Shown: positions 25,109 through 33,906 of the stretch, piece after piece | How the letters are laid out: the number at the start of each line of letters is the position of its first letter | Position numbering within the stretch: position 1 is the stretch's first letter | NCBI GenBank assembly: GCA_945905815.1 | Contig: CAMDQH010000014.1 | Span: 1-54,259 of the forward strand | Source: Bacteriovorax stolpii | Lineage (GTDB): Bacteria; Bdellovibrionota; Bacteriovoracia; Bacteriovoracales; Bacteriovoracaceae | Direction: 5' to 3' | DNA: 54,259 nt | The notes under the pieces: model-generated | What the model was told of the DNA's origin: nothing | Seen by the model: only the letters and a program-made list of their open reading frames with translations | Database searches by the model: none | Made by a program: the position numbers and the translations under genes

Positions 25109-25863
25109 TACCAGTTCCTCCTACCGAGACTCTTGACAGTAAGAAAACTGAAAATAGAAACGAAACTAAAATAATAAATAATATCCTGAGTTCCCAAAAT
25201 TCCTCTCAGTGACCTTTCAAAATGCGAGGTGATTCCAATATAGGTGAAGATTTCAGAAACGACATAATTTGAATTTAAATGCCCACCCCAAGTAATCATC
25301 CATAAAAACATAATTCCTAAGACAGACAGAAGTGCGGCAATAATCTGATTACCAGAAATTGAAGAACAAAAAAGTCCAAGAGCAATATAGGCACAAGCAT
25401 TTAACGAAACAGCAAGATATGAAGTTCCCAATAAATGAAAATCGCGGATTCCGACTCCCCATATAACTAACGGGAAAACACCCGTGATAAGGAGCATTGA
25501 AAGAACCAAAGTAAAAGCTGCCAATGTTTTAGAAAGAACGAGTTCCCATTCTTTTATTGGTGATAACCAGTAAAGATCAAGTGTTTCTTGCCGTATTTCT
25601 TCAGAAAAAAGTTTCATGGTTATCAACGGAATAAAAACAAGGAACAAGAAGTTCACGTTAGCAAAGAACTTCAACACAACTTCTTCGACAAAAGAAATTT
25701 GTTCCGTATAATTTGGCGGCAATGCCTGAATGCCATCGGTATATGTGACCAGTAGATTGAAAAATATAATTCCGCTGATTAAAGAGAATAAACCAATTAA
25801 TACAAACGCTAAAGGAGAAGAAAAATATGCATCCACTTCTTTTTTCCATAAAGTAAAAATCAT
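25108..25863 (-). CDS. ABC-2 type permease (GldF-like)
   Basis: 251 residues with six membrane spans. It begins MIFTLWKKEVDAYFSSPLAF, the typical cytoplasmic lead-in of GldF/NosY-like ABC-2 permeases. The ITMKLFSEEIRQETLDLYWLSPI region (about 81-103), which contacts the ATPase, is the most diagnostic stretch. It overlaps the ATPase gene upstream (ATGA) and the GldG-like gene downstream (TAATG). Confidence 0.9.
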   Translation of the reverse strand: MIFTLWKKEVDAYFSSPLAFVLIGLFSLISGIIFFNLLVTYTDGIQALPPNYTEQISFVEEVVLKFFANVNFLFLVFIPLITMKLFSEEIRQETLDLYWLSPIKEWELVLSKTLAAFTLVLSMLLITGVFPLVIWGVGIRDFHLLGTSYLAVSLNACAYIALGLFCSSISGNQIIAALLSVLGIMFLWMITWGGHLNSNYVVSEIFTYIGITSHFERSLRGILGTQDIIYYFSFVSIFSFLTVKSLGRRNW

Positions 25864-26789
25864 TTTTTTGTCTCCGTCATATGTAGAAAGATATCTTCCA
25901 GCTCTGGAGACTCTACGTGAAGGGTCATAAGCTTTAGCCCACGATCTAAAATAAATCGTCCTAAATCTGAACGAATATCTGATTCTGATTCAAAATTTAA
26001 AATAAATTGCTCTTCCATTGAAAGTGATGAGTGATGAGTAACTTCAAATTTACCAAAGCTTCCAAGATCAGGCAGCTTTTCGCCTAATCCCAAACCAATC
26101 TTTATGACCAGACCTTGCCTAAATTTACGATGGATATCCTGCAGGTTTCCAGATGCTCGGATTTTGCCTTTGTGAATAATGGTAATGTCGTTACAAAGCT
26201 GCTCTACTTCGCTTAGAACGTGGGAAGAAAATAGAATTGTTTTATCGATAGAAAGCTTTTTAATAAAATCCCGAAGTTCAAACACTGTTTGGGGATCTAG
26301 CCCATTCGTTGGTTCATCTAAAATTAAAAATGGAGCATCATAAACAATTGCCTGCGCCAGACCCACACGTTGCTTAAAACCTTTTGACAAATTTCCAATT
26401 AACCTTGCTCGAACTTCAGTGAGATGAAGTTCCTCCATGACCTTATTTACCTGATCCTTTGCTTTACTTACCCCATGAAGTTTCGCGACATATTGTAAAT
26501 ATGTTTCAACCTTCATGTCTGGATATAGTGGGGCATTTTCTGGCAGCAGACCTAGCTGATTTTTTAATTCCCTATTTTCTGGTGAAACAGTTTGGCCAAA
26601 AAGTTTAATTTCTCCTGCTGATGTCGGAAGAATTCCAGCGATCATTTTCATTGTTGTAGATTTGCCAGCGCCATTTGGACCCAAGAAGCCGTGGATTGAA
26701 CCTTTGGCCACAGCAAAGCTGGCCTCAGAGACAGCTACACGTCCGGGATATTCCTTACAAACTCGGTCAACTACTAGTATTTTATCCAT
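25860..26789 (-). CDS. ABC transporter ATP-binding protein (GldA-like)
   Basis: 309 residues. Walker A GPNGAGKST (37-45), Q-loop GLLPENAPLYPDM (80-92), signature LSKGFKQR (134-141), Walker B FLILDEP (154-160) and the H-loop in LFSSHVLSE. The ~90-residue C-terminal extension is typical of ABC-2 ATPases. First gene of the operon ATPase, permease, GldG-like, DUF4340, membrane protein. Such sets are tied to gliding or surface functions in Bacteroidota but are widespread with unknown roles in delta-type bacteria. Confidence 0.93.
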   Translation of the reverse strand: MDKILVVDRVCKEYPGRVAVSEASFAVAKGSIHGFLGPNGAGKSTTMKMIAGILPTSAGEIKLFGQTVSPENRELKNQLGLLPENAPLYPDMKVETYLQYVAKLHGVSKAKDQVNKVMEELHLTEVRARLIGNLSKGFKQRVGLAQAIVYDAPFLILDEPTNGLDPQTVFELRDFIKKLSIDKTILFSSHVLSEVEQLCNDITIIHKGKIRASGNLQDIHRKFRQGLVIKIGLGLGEKLPDLGSFGKFEVTHHSSLSMEEQFILNFESESDIRSDLGRFILDRGLKLMTLHVESPELEDIFLHMTETKK

Positions 26790-26864
26790 AAATGATCCGT
26801 TTCAGTTATTATTAAATGAATTCTCTACTTCTTAAGGCCAACTGCCGAAAAGTTCATTAACTTT

Positions 26865-27869
26865 ATGACTATTTTAGATACTTTTAAGGCAAGAATACAA
26901 GCCGCAGATAAGATTCTTATCACTACTCACGAATTTCCTGACGCTGATGGGATTGGAAGTGAAATTGCACTTTGCCTGGCGCTCTTGTCACTTGGCAAAA
27001 ATGTATATTGTGTTAACGAAGAACCCCTACTTGAACGTTACCAATATCTGGACCAAGATAAAGTCGTGTTAGGTTACCAGCAGTATAAAAAGAAACATGC
27101 AAATTTTAAGCCTGATATGATGATTGTTGTTGATACAAATACTAAAGATAGAATTGGAAAAAACTTAGCCGGCCTTATTGTCGAGAATAATATTCACACT
27201 CTTTATATTGATCACCACCCTTGTCGTGGCAGAGACCTCTCTACTCATTGTATAGATGTATCATCAGCTGCAACCGGTCAGATGATTGGTGAAATGATTG
27301 AAGCACTCGGTGTAAAATTTACTAAAAAAATGGCGCTTCCGATTTATACAGCAATTATTATTGATACAAGTTCTTTCAGATATCCAACAGTCTCAGCTGC
27401 GACACATCGTTTAGTGGCCAAACTGATGGACACCGGTGTAAATCCACCGGAAGCATATAATGGTATTTATGGCACGAAACGCATTATTCATATGCATCTT
27501 CTTTCTAAAATTCTAAATTCTGCCGCTACAAATGCGAATGAAACGATTGCTTGGATGCTTTTGAAGAAAGAAGATATTGATCAATTCAAATCCGATATTG
27601 AAGATACGCATGCCTTCATTAATAACTTACTCATTTTAAATAATATTAAAGTTGCTGTAATGTTCCGTGACGATGGTGATCAGATTAAAATGAGTATGCG
27701 CTCTTCAGGGGATGTTGATGTGGGATTAATTGCTCAGGCCTTAGGTGGAGGCGGACATTCTCACTCCGCTGCTACAATTCTTTTTCGTCTAAAAGACGAA
27801 AGTACACAGGCAATTATTGATAAGAGTATTGCTGTTGTAGAAGACCTCGTTCAAAAGGCTGAAAGCTAA
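26865..27869 (+). CDS. DHH/DHHA1 phosphoesterase (NrnA-like nanoRNase/pAp phosphatase)
   Basis: 334 residues. The DHH domain has TTHEFPDADGIGSE (His22, Asp26, Asp28), VVDTN (Asp90) and YIDHHP (DHH at 116-118), the full set of manganese ligands. The DHHA1 domain ends with the GGGGHSHSAA substrate motif near 296-305. NrnA proteins degrade 2-5-mer RNAs and often 3'-phosphoadenosine 5'-phosphate. Oligonucleotide clearance also finishes c-di-GMP (pGpG) breakdown, relevant to the HD-GYP and GGDEF genes here. Monocistronic, divergent from the ABC operon. Confidence 0.9.
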   Translation: MTILDTFKARIQAADKILITTHEFPDADGIGSEIALCLALLSLGKNVYCVNEEPLLERYQYLDQDKVVLGYQQYKKKHANFKPDMMIVVDTNTKDRIGKNLAGLIVENNIHTLYIDHHPCRGRDLSTHCIDVSSAATGQMIGEMIEALGVKFTKKMALPIYTAIIIDTSSFRYPTVSAATHRLVAKLMDTGVNPPEAYNGIYGTKRIIHMHLLSKILNSAATNANETIAWMLLKKEDIDQFKSDIEDTHAFINNLLILNNIKVAVMFRDDGDQIKMSMRSSGDVDVGLIAQALGGGGHSHSAATILFRLKDESTQAIIDKSIAVVEDLVQKAES

Positions 27870-27880
27870 AGTCGGTTTAA

Positions 27881-28273
27881 TTATTGTTCCATGACTCGCT
27901 TAATAAACATCCCGACTCCCAAAACCATTAGAACAATAAAAATTCTTTCGAATATCTTTAGCCTGTTTTTTGTTTTTACTGGGTCTGAAATCGGTTTTTC
28001 TTTTGGAACTTCCTCGCTAAAATCCGGAGCTTCCATTTCAGGGTAAATCCCCAAACCTTCTAGCTTCGACTTTGCACTCATTGGTAGTGAATCGAATTGA
28101 CCATCATGAATTTCAATTTGATAAAATGAAGTATCTCCTCGACCACCCTTAACTTTCGCTTCATGAGCGCTATTAGCGCCACCAGCAGCATCGACATGGT
28201 ACTCAACTTTGTGTTCATCTAAAACTTTAGTAATAAGATTAATTTCGTGTTGTGATAGTCCTACTGTAATCAT
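27881..28273 (-). CDS. Tail-anchored small protein, unknown
   Basis: 130 residues. The N-terminal ~80 residues (LSQHEINLITKVLDEHKVEY..., then beta-strand YQIEIHDGQF) form a small soluble alpha/beta domain. An acidic/Pro linker and a single C-terminal span (about 108-125, IFERIFIVLMVLGVGMFI) suggest a tail-anchored inner-membrane protein facing the cytoplasm. The start overlaps the upstream glycosyltransferase-like stop (ATGA). Similarity to the DUF2007 'signal transducing' fold is conceivable but not shown. Confidence 0.65.
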   Translation of the reverse strand: MITVGLSQHEINLITKVLDEHKVEYHVDAAGGANSAHEAKVKGGRGDTSFYQIEIHDGQFDSLPMSAKSKLEGLGIYPEMEAPDFSEEVPKEKPISDPVKTKNRLKIFERIFIVLMVLGVGMFIKRVMEQ

Positions 28274-29316
28274 TCGTTTTTATCCAGAAATTTCACCATA
28301 CGAGATTTGAATAAGCGCTCATTCCACTTCAAACCGAGGCGTCTTAAGGCGCGACGATCATGCGATAAAAAAGAGCCTTCAATCTCTATATAGAGAGAGT
28401 TAATATCATTTTCATTAAACGTTTTTAAAAAATAAGCTCCACTCGTAAGATACTCACGATTAATTGCATTATCAGGTACAACTACTGGACGCCCCGTACA
28501 TAATCCACCAAAAGCTTTGGCCGGAAAATAGTTTCTAGAAAAATCCCAAACGGCTTTTGCTTGATGTGAGTACATCGCACTGGTCGCTTCGCAGTGGTCT
28601 CCAGCAAAATCAATTTGAGGAAATTCATTTTTGATGACACTTAAATGTTCATTGGGGCCCATCACTCTGACGGTCTCCCCTTTTTCAATCAGAACTTTAA
28701 CAATGGTTCTAAAGTTCTCTAGAGACAAATCATGTGAGTAAATCAAATGATGATCAAATAAAAAATTATGATCTTCATCTTTCACAAATGGATACTCTTC
28801 GGTTCTAAACGTTGGCTGTATAACTTCGGCATTGGGAAGATATAAATTTTCTTTCAAGGTTTCAGAACTCACGGCGATTTTTTTATAGTGAGTTAAGGTC
28901 TTCTCACGCCACTCATTAACATAGGGTGTAAATAACTTCTGCCACCCTAAATGACCCTGATCAACCAGGTCCCAATCAACGATGTAGAGATAACTTTTTA
29001 GGTGAGAGGGGAACTTTAATCCATGGATATATCCACGACTAAAAACAATCACTTTCTCGATGGATTTATGCATGGGAATTCCCTTAACTGCCGAAGGCAT
29101 TATCCAGAAGTTTTTTTTATAAACATTTAGATTTTTTGCTTTGTGAGTTAAGAAACTAGAAACAATTGGCCGAGTTTCGATAGTGCCCAGTATCCCACCT
29201 CGTTTATGGGCAATCGTATAGATTTCAGAATTAGGAAATAGATTAAGTGCCATCTCGAGAAGAAATATTGAGTCGTCACGCGCAATTAGTGAATCAATAC
29301 AAAGTGCAATTTTCAT
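28270..29316 (-). CDS. Glycosyltransferase-like protein (GT-B-type)
   Basis: 348 residues. The N-terminal MKIALCIDSLIARDDSIFLL, then central IAVSSETLKENLYLP and a C-terminal SGAYFLKTFNENDI with PAKAFGGLCTGRPVVVPDN (about 275-293), follow the GT4-type pattern. In that pattern the 'E/KA-x-GxPVV' loop binds the nucleotide-sugar phosphate, although the usual Glu is replaced. No sugar-nucleotide genes are nearby, so the target is unknown. Overlaps the next gene by 4 bp, and starts 2 bp from the upstream DMT gene. Confidence 0.6.
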   Translation of the reverse strand: MKIALCIDSLIARDDSIFLLEMALNLFPNSEIYTIAHKRGGILGTIETRPIVSSFLTHKAKNLNVYKKNFWIMPSAVKGIPMHKSIEKVIVFSRGYIHGLKFPSHLKSYLYIVDWDLVDQGHLGWQKLFTPYVNEWREKTLTHYKKIAVSSETLKENLYLPNAEVIQPTFRTEEYPFVKDEDHNFLFDHHLIYSHDLSLENFRTIVKVLIEKGETVRVMGPNEHLSVIKNEFPQIDFAGDHCEATSAMYSHQAKAVWDFSRNYFPAKAFGGLCTGRPVVVPDNAINREYLTSGAYFLKTFNENDINSLYIEIEGSFLSHDRRALRRLGLKWNERLFKSRMVKFLDKNE

Positions 29317-29317
29317 T

Positions 29318-30220
29318 TCAGTATTTTTTTATTTGTATGACAAGGGATCCTATCATGAGAATTATGCCCCCAAGAATTTGCAAATCATTAAGTTGTTTCC
29401 CAAGGAAAAACCAATTCACAAGGATAGCAAAGAATGGAAAAAACATCTCTGCAATGGCAGTTGTCTTTGCTGGTAACCGTTGTAGACCCTGGTAATATAG
29501 CCACATCGCCAAAGCACCCGAAATAAGAACCATGATTAAAATTCGGAGATAATCTTCGCCATGAGGAAGAATGAGCGATCTATTCCACTGAACAAAGGGA
29601 ATTAAAACCAAAAGCCCAATCAGAAAGCGGCCGGACATGATCGATTTAGTATCAAAACCTACCATCGAAAGGCGCTTACCAAAAACTGTTGTCGCCCCCC
29701 ACCCCAAAATAGAAACACCTACTAAAGTATAACCGTGAAGAGCGTTATCTGAAGTCACAGTACTAAAATCCGACCTCATTAGCTCATACAATCTGACAAT
29801 ATCAGGAGAGCTAATAAGCAGGCCCCCTACTAAACAGATGAATGCCCAAATTAAAAATTGTTTTTGAACTTGCTCTTTTAAAATAATCGCCGAAAGAAGA
29901 ATCGCCACTACAGGCTGAAGCTTTTGAAGAAGGATGACCATCGATGGATTGAGAAATTGAAAGGCCTGAGTGAAAGCGACAGTCGCTACCGCCGATCCAA
30001 TACCTCCAATAACAAGAAAACTAAAAATATCGGCAAGCTTTAATTCACCAATACGCTTAATTGCTGGGAACAGTCCGAGCGAAAAGATGAGAGTCAAAAC
30101 AATGTGTTCGTAAAAAACAATCGTTATGGGATTAATCCCACTTTCAACTAAAGGGTAACGGATAATAGTATCCATTCCCCAAAAAAAACACGCGAGTATA
30201 ACTAAGAAAGTTCCGCCCAT
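29318..30220 (-). CDS. EamA/DMT-family transporter
   Basis: 300 residues with ten hydrophobic spans in two EamA repeats (about 3-130 and 148-298). The repeats carry typical endings such as LQPVVAILLSAIILKEQ in the first and MFFPFFAILVNWFFLGKQL in the second. These inner-membrane proteins export metabolites or amino acids; substrate unknown. Lies 3 bp from trmFO and 1 bp from the glycosyltransferase-like gene, so it is part of one minus-strand transcription unit. Confidence 0.9.
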   Translation of the reverse strand: MGGTFLVILACFFWGMDTIIRYPLVESGINPITIVFYEHIVLTLIFSLGLFPAIKRIGELKLADIFSFLVIGGIGSAVATVAFTQAFQFLNPSMVILLQKLQPVVAILLSAIILKEQVQKQFLIWAFICLVGGLLISSPDIVRLYELMRSDFSTVTSDNALHGYTLVGVSILGWGATTVFGKRLSMVGFDTKSIMSGRFLIGLLVLIPFVQWNRSLILPHGEDYLRILIMVLISGALAMWLYYQGLQRLPAKTTAIAEMFFPFFAILVNWFFLGKQLNDLQILGGIILMIGSLVIQIKKY

Positions 30221-30223
30221 GAA

Positions 30224-31585
30224 TTATCTTAACGTGGAATAGAAGCTTTGGAAAACATCTTGTGCGCGTTTTGCGACCAGTTCTTTTTTAAGTTTCTTGC
30301 CACCTTCCTTACGCTGCTCGCGACTTATATCTATAGAAGGTAGGAGACCAAAATTGATATTTGAGGGACATGGCTTTTCAATGGTCATAATGTAGTTAAC
30401 CAAGGCACCGATCGCGGTTTGGACTGGAAATTTGATCAATTCTTCGCCCTTAATTCGACGCAAAAGCTGAAAAGCAACGTAAAGTCCCATAGAGGCCGAC
30501 TCTGTGTAACCTTCAACCCCAGTAATTTGGCCGGCAAAGTAAAGTTCAGGATATTTCTTACTTCTTAGATCATTCTCTAAGAGCTTTCGGGAGTTCAAAA
30601 ACGAATTACGATGACATGAACCCAAATGAATGAAGGCAGCCTCTTCTAAACCCGGGATCATTCGAAATACACGAACTTGCTCTTTATAAGTAAGACGGGT
30701 CTGGAATCCCACCAAGTTATAGGCCGAACCAAGCAGGTTTTCTTTACGAAGCTGAACCACGGCATATGGCCATTTACCTTCAATATCCGCATCAGGAATG
30801 AGTCCGATAGGCTTCATACAAGAAAAACGGGCGGTATCTTTACCACGCTCAGACATGACATCAATGGGAAGACACGATTCAAAGAATTTCCAGTCTTCAA
30901 ATTCTTTTGGCGGTACTTTTTCAGCTTTAGACATCTCTTCGACAAAAGCGTAGTACTGCTCGCGAGTCATTGGAGCATTGAGATAATCTCCACCATTAGT
31001 CTGGGGCTTGTGACGATCTTTGAAATACATTTTAGAAAGATCAAGCGTATCGGCATCTACCACAGGAGCAATAGCGTCGTAGAAATAAAAATTATCTTCT
31101 GAAACGTCTTTTAGAATCCATGCCTCAAGGGCTTTTGAAGTTAAAGGGCCTGTTGCCACGATGACATAATCACATTCAAACTGAGCTTTAAGTTCTATCG
31201 GATTCTGAGCTTCAAGTTCAACAACTCGAATATTGGGATGAGATTTTAAACCATTGGTAACTTCGCCCGAAAAAAGTTCACGATCCACTGCCAGAGCATC
31301 GCCGGCCGGAACAGCATGTTTCTCAGCACACGAAATGATATATGAGCCCATGGATTTCATTTCAGATTTTAAAAGGCCATGAGCAGAATGTGGATCAAGT
31401 GACTTGAGAGAATTGGTGCAAACTAGTTCGGCAAAGGTTGGGATTTTTTGGGCAGGGTTTAATTTGAGAGTTTTCCCTTCAACTAGAACGACTGAGATAC
31501 CATTTTGGGCCAAATACATCGCAGCTTCTGAACCCGCTAAACCTGCGCCGATGACCAGAACTCGCGCTTTCGGGGAATTATTCAT
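30224..31585 (-). CDS. trmFO: Folate-dependent tRNA (uracil-5-)-methyltransferase TrmFO
   Basis: 453-residue flavoprotein making m5U54 in the tRNA T-loop with methylenetetrahydrofolate as carbon donor. FAD motif VIGAGLAGSEAA (10-21), FAELVCTNSLKS (51-62, with the family's conserved Cys), GPLTS near 150, and the FAGQITGVEGYTESASMG segment near 351-368 are diagnostic. GAGA precedes the ATG. First gene of the trmFO-DMT-GT-like-27881 run. Confidence 0.96.
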   Translation of the reverse strand: MNNSPKARVLVIGAGLAGSEAAMYLAQNGISVVLVEGKTLKLNPAQKIPTFAELVCTNSLKSLDPHSAHGLLKSEMKSMGSYIISCAEKHAVPAGDALAVDRELFSGEVTNGLKSHPNIRVVELEAQNPIELKAQFECDYVIVATGPLTSKALEAWILKDVSEDNFYFYDAIAPVVDADTLDLSKMYFKDRHKPQTNGGDYLNAPMTREQYYAFVEEMSKAEKVPPKEFEDWKFFESCLPIDVMSERGKDTARFSCMKPIGLIPDADIEGKWPYAVVQLRKENLLGSAYNLVGFQTRLTYKEQVRVFRMIPGLEEAAFIHLGSCHRNSFLNSRKLLENDLRSKKYPELYFAGQITGVEGYTESASMGLYVAFQLLRRIKGEELIKFPVQTAIGALVNYIMTIEKPCPSNINFGLLPSIDISREQRKEGGKKLKKELVAKRAQDVFQSFYSTLR

Positions 31586-31680
31586 ATTCTCTCTCTTAAG
31601 ACGATTATTTTTAGGCTATAGTAATGTAGTTCCTAATACCTTTTTTTTAGGCAGAGTGTCAAGCAATTGGGGCACGACTT

Positions 31681-33432
31681 ATGAAAACAACAATACACCT
31701 TCACCAGACTCATCACACGGTAGCGGATTTTGCTGCCATTTTTAAACATGCAACTGATGTTTTAAAAGCTGATGGCCTGCACTTATTTTCTGAACTTTAC
31801 CTTACTGGATACCCTCTCCAGGATCTCGTCCTTCAACGGCCATTTATTGATTCATACCTAGAGCACCAAACTAAACTAGATACTTGGGCAAAAAAACAAA
31901 CAGGTAACTGGCGTGCTCTGATGGGTGGACTTTTTTACGAACTCGAGGACGAGAGTCTTCCTAAGAAAATCCAAAACGTTATTTATGAGGTCATACCAGG
32001 AGTCGGTCTCAAAAAAATTTACACGAAACGGCTCCTTCCTAATTACGATATTTTTGATGAACAAAAATATTTTTCGGCCGGAAAATCAAATACATTTTAT
32101 GAATTCAATGGTGAGACTTATGGGCTCCAGATTTGTGAAGATATGTGGGCCTCAAGCTTTCATGAAATTGATCCCTGCGAATTGATGCTCAAAGAAAGTC
32201 AGGACAAGAAGCTTAATATTAAGGCGATTATCAATTTGAGTGCCTCACCTTTTGAGGCCACAAAAAGATCGAAGCGCCTTGAGCGCGCCCGTAATATTTC
32301 CCTACTTTTTGGATGTCCTTTCATTTATGTCAACAGAGTTGGCGGAGAAGATGAAATTCTTTTTGATGGTGCCAGCTTTGTGATGAATGGAAGTGATCTT
32401 ATTAAAGAACTGCCAAGTTTTAAGGAATTATCTGAAAGTTTAGATATGACTTCGATTCATGGCCCATATGCCGAAAAACCTAAATTTCTCCCTGAAAATA
32501 CCTGGGAAGGACTTTTCTCCCCTCGAATTAACACTTCTATTCATCCAGCTGTAATTAAATCCTGGAGTGAGGAAGAATCCTTGGAAGTCCTTTTAGCGCT
32601 ACAGTTTGGTCTTCAAGAATATGCTCGTAAAAGTGGTTTTAAAAAATTTCTCATAGCCCTTTCGGGGGGAATGGATTCGGCCCTAGTCTTGGCAATAACG
32701 AAGCTCTCTCTTAGACCAGGCCAAAGTATCGAAGCTATTTACATGCCAAGTGTCCACTCAGCTTCCCTTAGCACGCAACTTTCTGAAGAAATGTGCCGGA
32801 GACTTGGAGTCCCTTTAACCTATTTACCAATTAAATTTCTCCATTCGACGGTAAAAAATGCCTTTACCCAGACATTTCAAGAGCCATTTTCTGGACTCGT
32901 TGATGAGAATATACAAAGTCGCCTCAGGGGAATGTTGCTGTACACGCGTTCTAATCAAACAGGTGCCATGGTCATCAATACCTCCAATAAATCAGAGCTC
33001 GCAGTAGGTTATTCAACCCAGTATGGGGATTCAGTTGGGGCCATTTCTCTTCTGGGGGACCTATATAAAACAGAGGTTTATGGCCTTGCAAACTTCATAA
33101 ATAAGCATTTTAACTCTCCCATTCCCGAAGGAATTATTGGTCGGGGACCATCAGCGGAACTGCGAGAGAATCAACTGGATCAAGATTCACTTCCACCCTA
33201 TTCAAGGCTAGATACTATTCTAGAGGGGATCTTAAGCTATCGTTTAGGAAAAACTCAGCTGATGGAATTAGGACTACTAGAAAATGAAATCATAAAAGTG
33301 CTGGAGCTATATTCAAAATCAGAGTATAAAAGATCTCAATTCTGCCCGATCTTAAAAGTGAAGGCAAAAAGTTTTGGTTTTGGTTATCGAGTGCCGATAA
33401 GTAAAAACCATAACTACCAACTTGAAATTTAG
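31681..33432 (+). CDS. nadE: Glutamine-dependent NAD+ synthetase
   Basis: 583 residues in two domains. The N-terminal nitrilase-type glutaminase has the triad Glu38 (FSELYLTGYP), Lys116 (TKRLLPNYDIFDE) and Cys152 (LQICEDMW). The C-terminal synthetase has the PP-loop LSGGMDSA (327-334) and SNKSELAVGYSTQYGD. It finishes NAD+ synthesis by amidating the deamido form in the cytosol. Length is normal. The following gene is 12 bp downstream. Confidence 0.97.
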   Translation: MKTTIHLHQTHHTVADFAAIFKHATDVLKADGLHLFSELYLTGYPLQDLVLQRPFIDSYLEHQTKLDTWAKKQTGNWRALMGGLFYELEDESLPKKIQNVIYEVIPGVGLKKIYTKRLLPNYDIFDEQKYFSAGKSNTFYEFNGETYGLQICEDMWASSFHEIDPCELMLKESQDKKLNIKAIINLSASPFEATKRSKRLERARNISLLFGCPFIYVNRVGGEDEILFDGASFVMNGSDLIKELPSFKELSESLDMTSIHGPYAEKPKFLPENTWEGLFSPRINTSIHPAVIKSWSEEESLEVLLALQFGLQEYARKSGFKKFLIALSGGMDSALVLAITKLSLRPGQSIEAIYMPSVHSASLSTQLSEEMCRRLGVPLTYLPIKFLHSTVKNAFTQTFQEPFSGLVDENIQSRLRGMLLYTRSNQTGAMVINTSNKSELAVGYSTQYGDSVGAISLLGDLYKTEVYGLANFINKHFNSPIPEGIIGRGPSAELRENQLDQDSLPPYSRLDTILEGILSYRLGKTQLMELGLLENEIIKVLELYSKSEYKRSQFCPILKVKAKSFGFGYRVPISKNHNYQLEI

Positions 33433-33444
33433 CAGGAGGATTTT

Positions 33445-33870
33445 ATGAGCGATCAGACAACACAGAAAGAAAAAGTCATGGGAAAAATTAACGAAATCAA
33501 GAAGAATGTCGAGACATTCATCGCTGATGTAAATGTGAATGAGCTTAAAGAGAGCCTGAACACAATGGTTAAAGATGCTCAAAAAGACTTCAGCAATCTA
33601 GTTGATAAAGATCTTGGTGTGCTTAAAACGAAGTTTGCTAAAGAAAAAGGCATCCTTGAGAAGAAAGCTAAAAAATTCTATGAAGGTCATAAAAAAGAAA
33701 TCAATGCTCTTCAGGCAAAATTTGAAAAAATGGTAAAAACCTCTGGCAAGAAACAAGCTCCTAAAGTTGCTAAAGCAGCGCCTAAGGCCGCAGCTCCAAA
33801 AAAGAAAGTAGCAACTAAGAAAGTTGCAAAAGTTGTTCAGAAGATTACAAAAAAATCGAAGAAAAAATAG
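33445..33870 (+). CDS. Helical protein with histone-H1-like Lys/Ala tail
   Basis: 141 residues. An amphipathic helical N-terminal part (about 8-95, rich in Lys, Glu, Asp with regular hydrophobics, phasin- or apolipoprotein-like) is followed by a tail from about 100 made almost wholly of Lys, Ala, Val, Pro and Thr (AKAAPKAAAPKKKVATKKVA). The tail resembles bacterial H1-like DNA-binding tails. An optimal AGGAGG precedes the ATG and a strong terminator follows, suggesting high expression. Either nucleoid-binding or granule-associated roles are possible; neither is shown. Confidence 0.75.
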   Translation: MSDQTTQKEKVMGKINEIKKNVETFIADVNVNELKESLNTMVKDAQKDFSNLVDKDLGVLKTKFAKEKGILEKKAKKFYEGHKKEINALQAKFEKMVKTSGKKQAPKVAKAAPKAAAPKKKVATKKVAKVVQKITKKSKKK

Positions 33871-33874
33871 TTTT

Positions 33875-33905
33875 GCAAAAGGCCCGAGCAATCGGGCCTT
33901 TTTTT
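33875..33905. terminator. Terminator after the 33445 gene
   Basis: GGCCCGA, loop GCAA, TCGGGCC (33881-33898) followed by seven T residues on the plus strand. The A-run on the other side may make it work weakly for the minus-strand GGDEF gene as well. Confidence 0.9.
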
Positions 33906-33906
33906 A

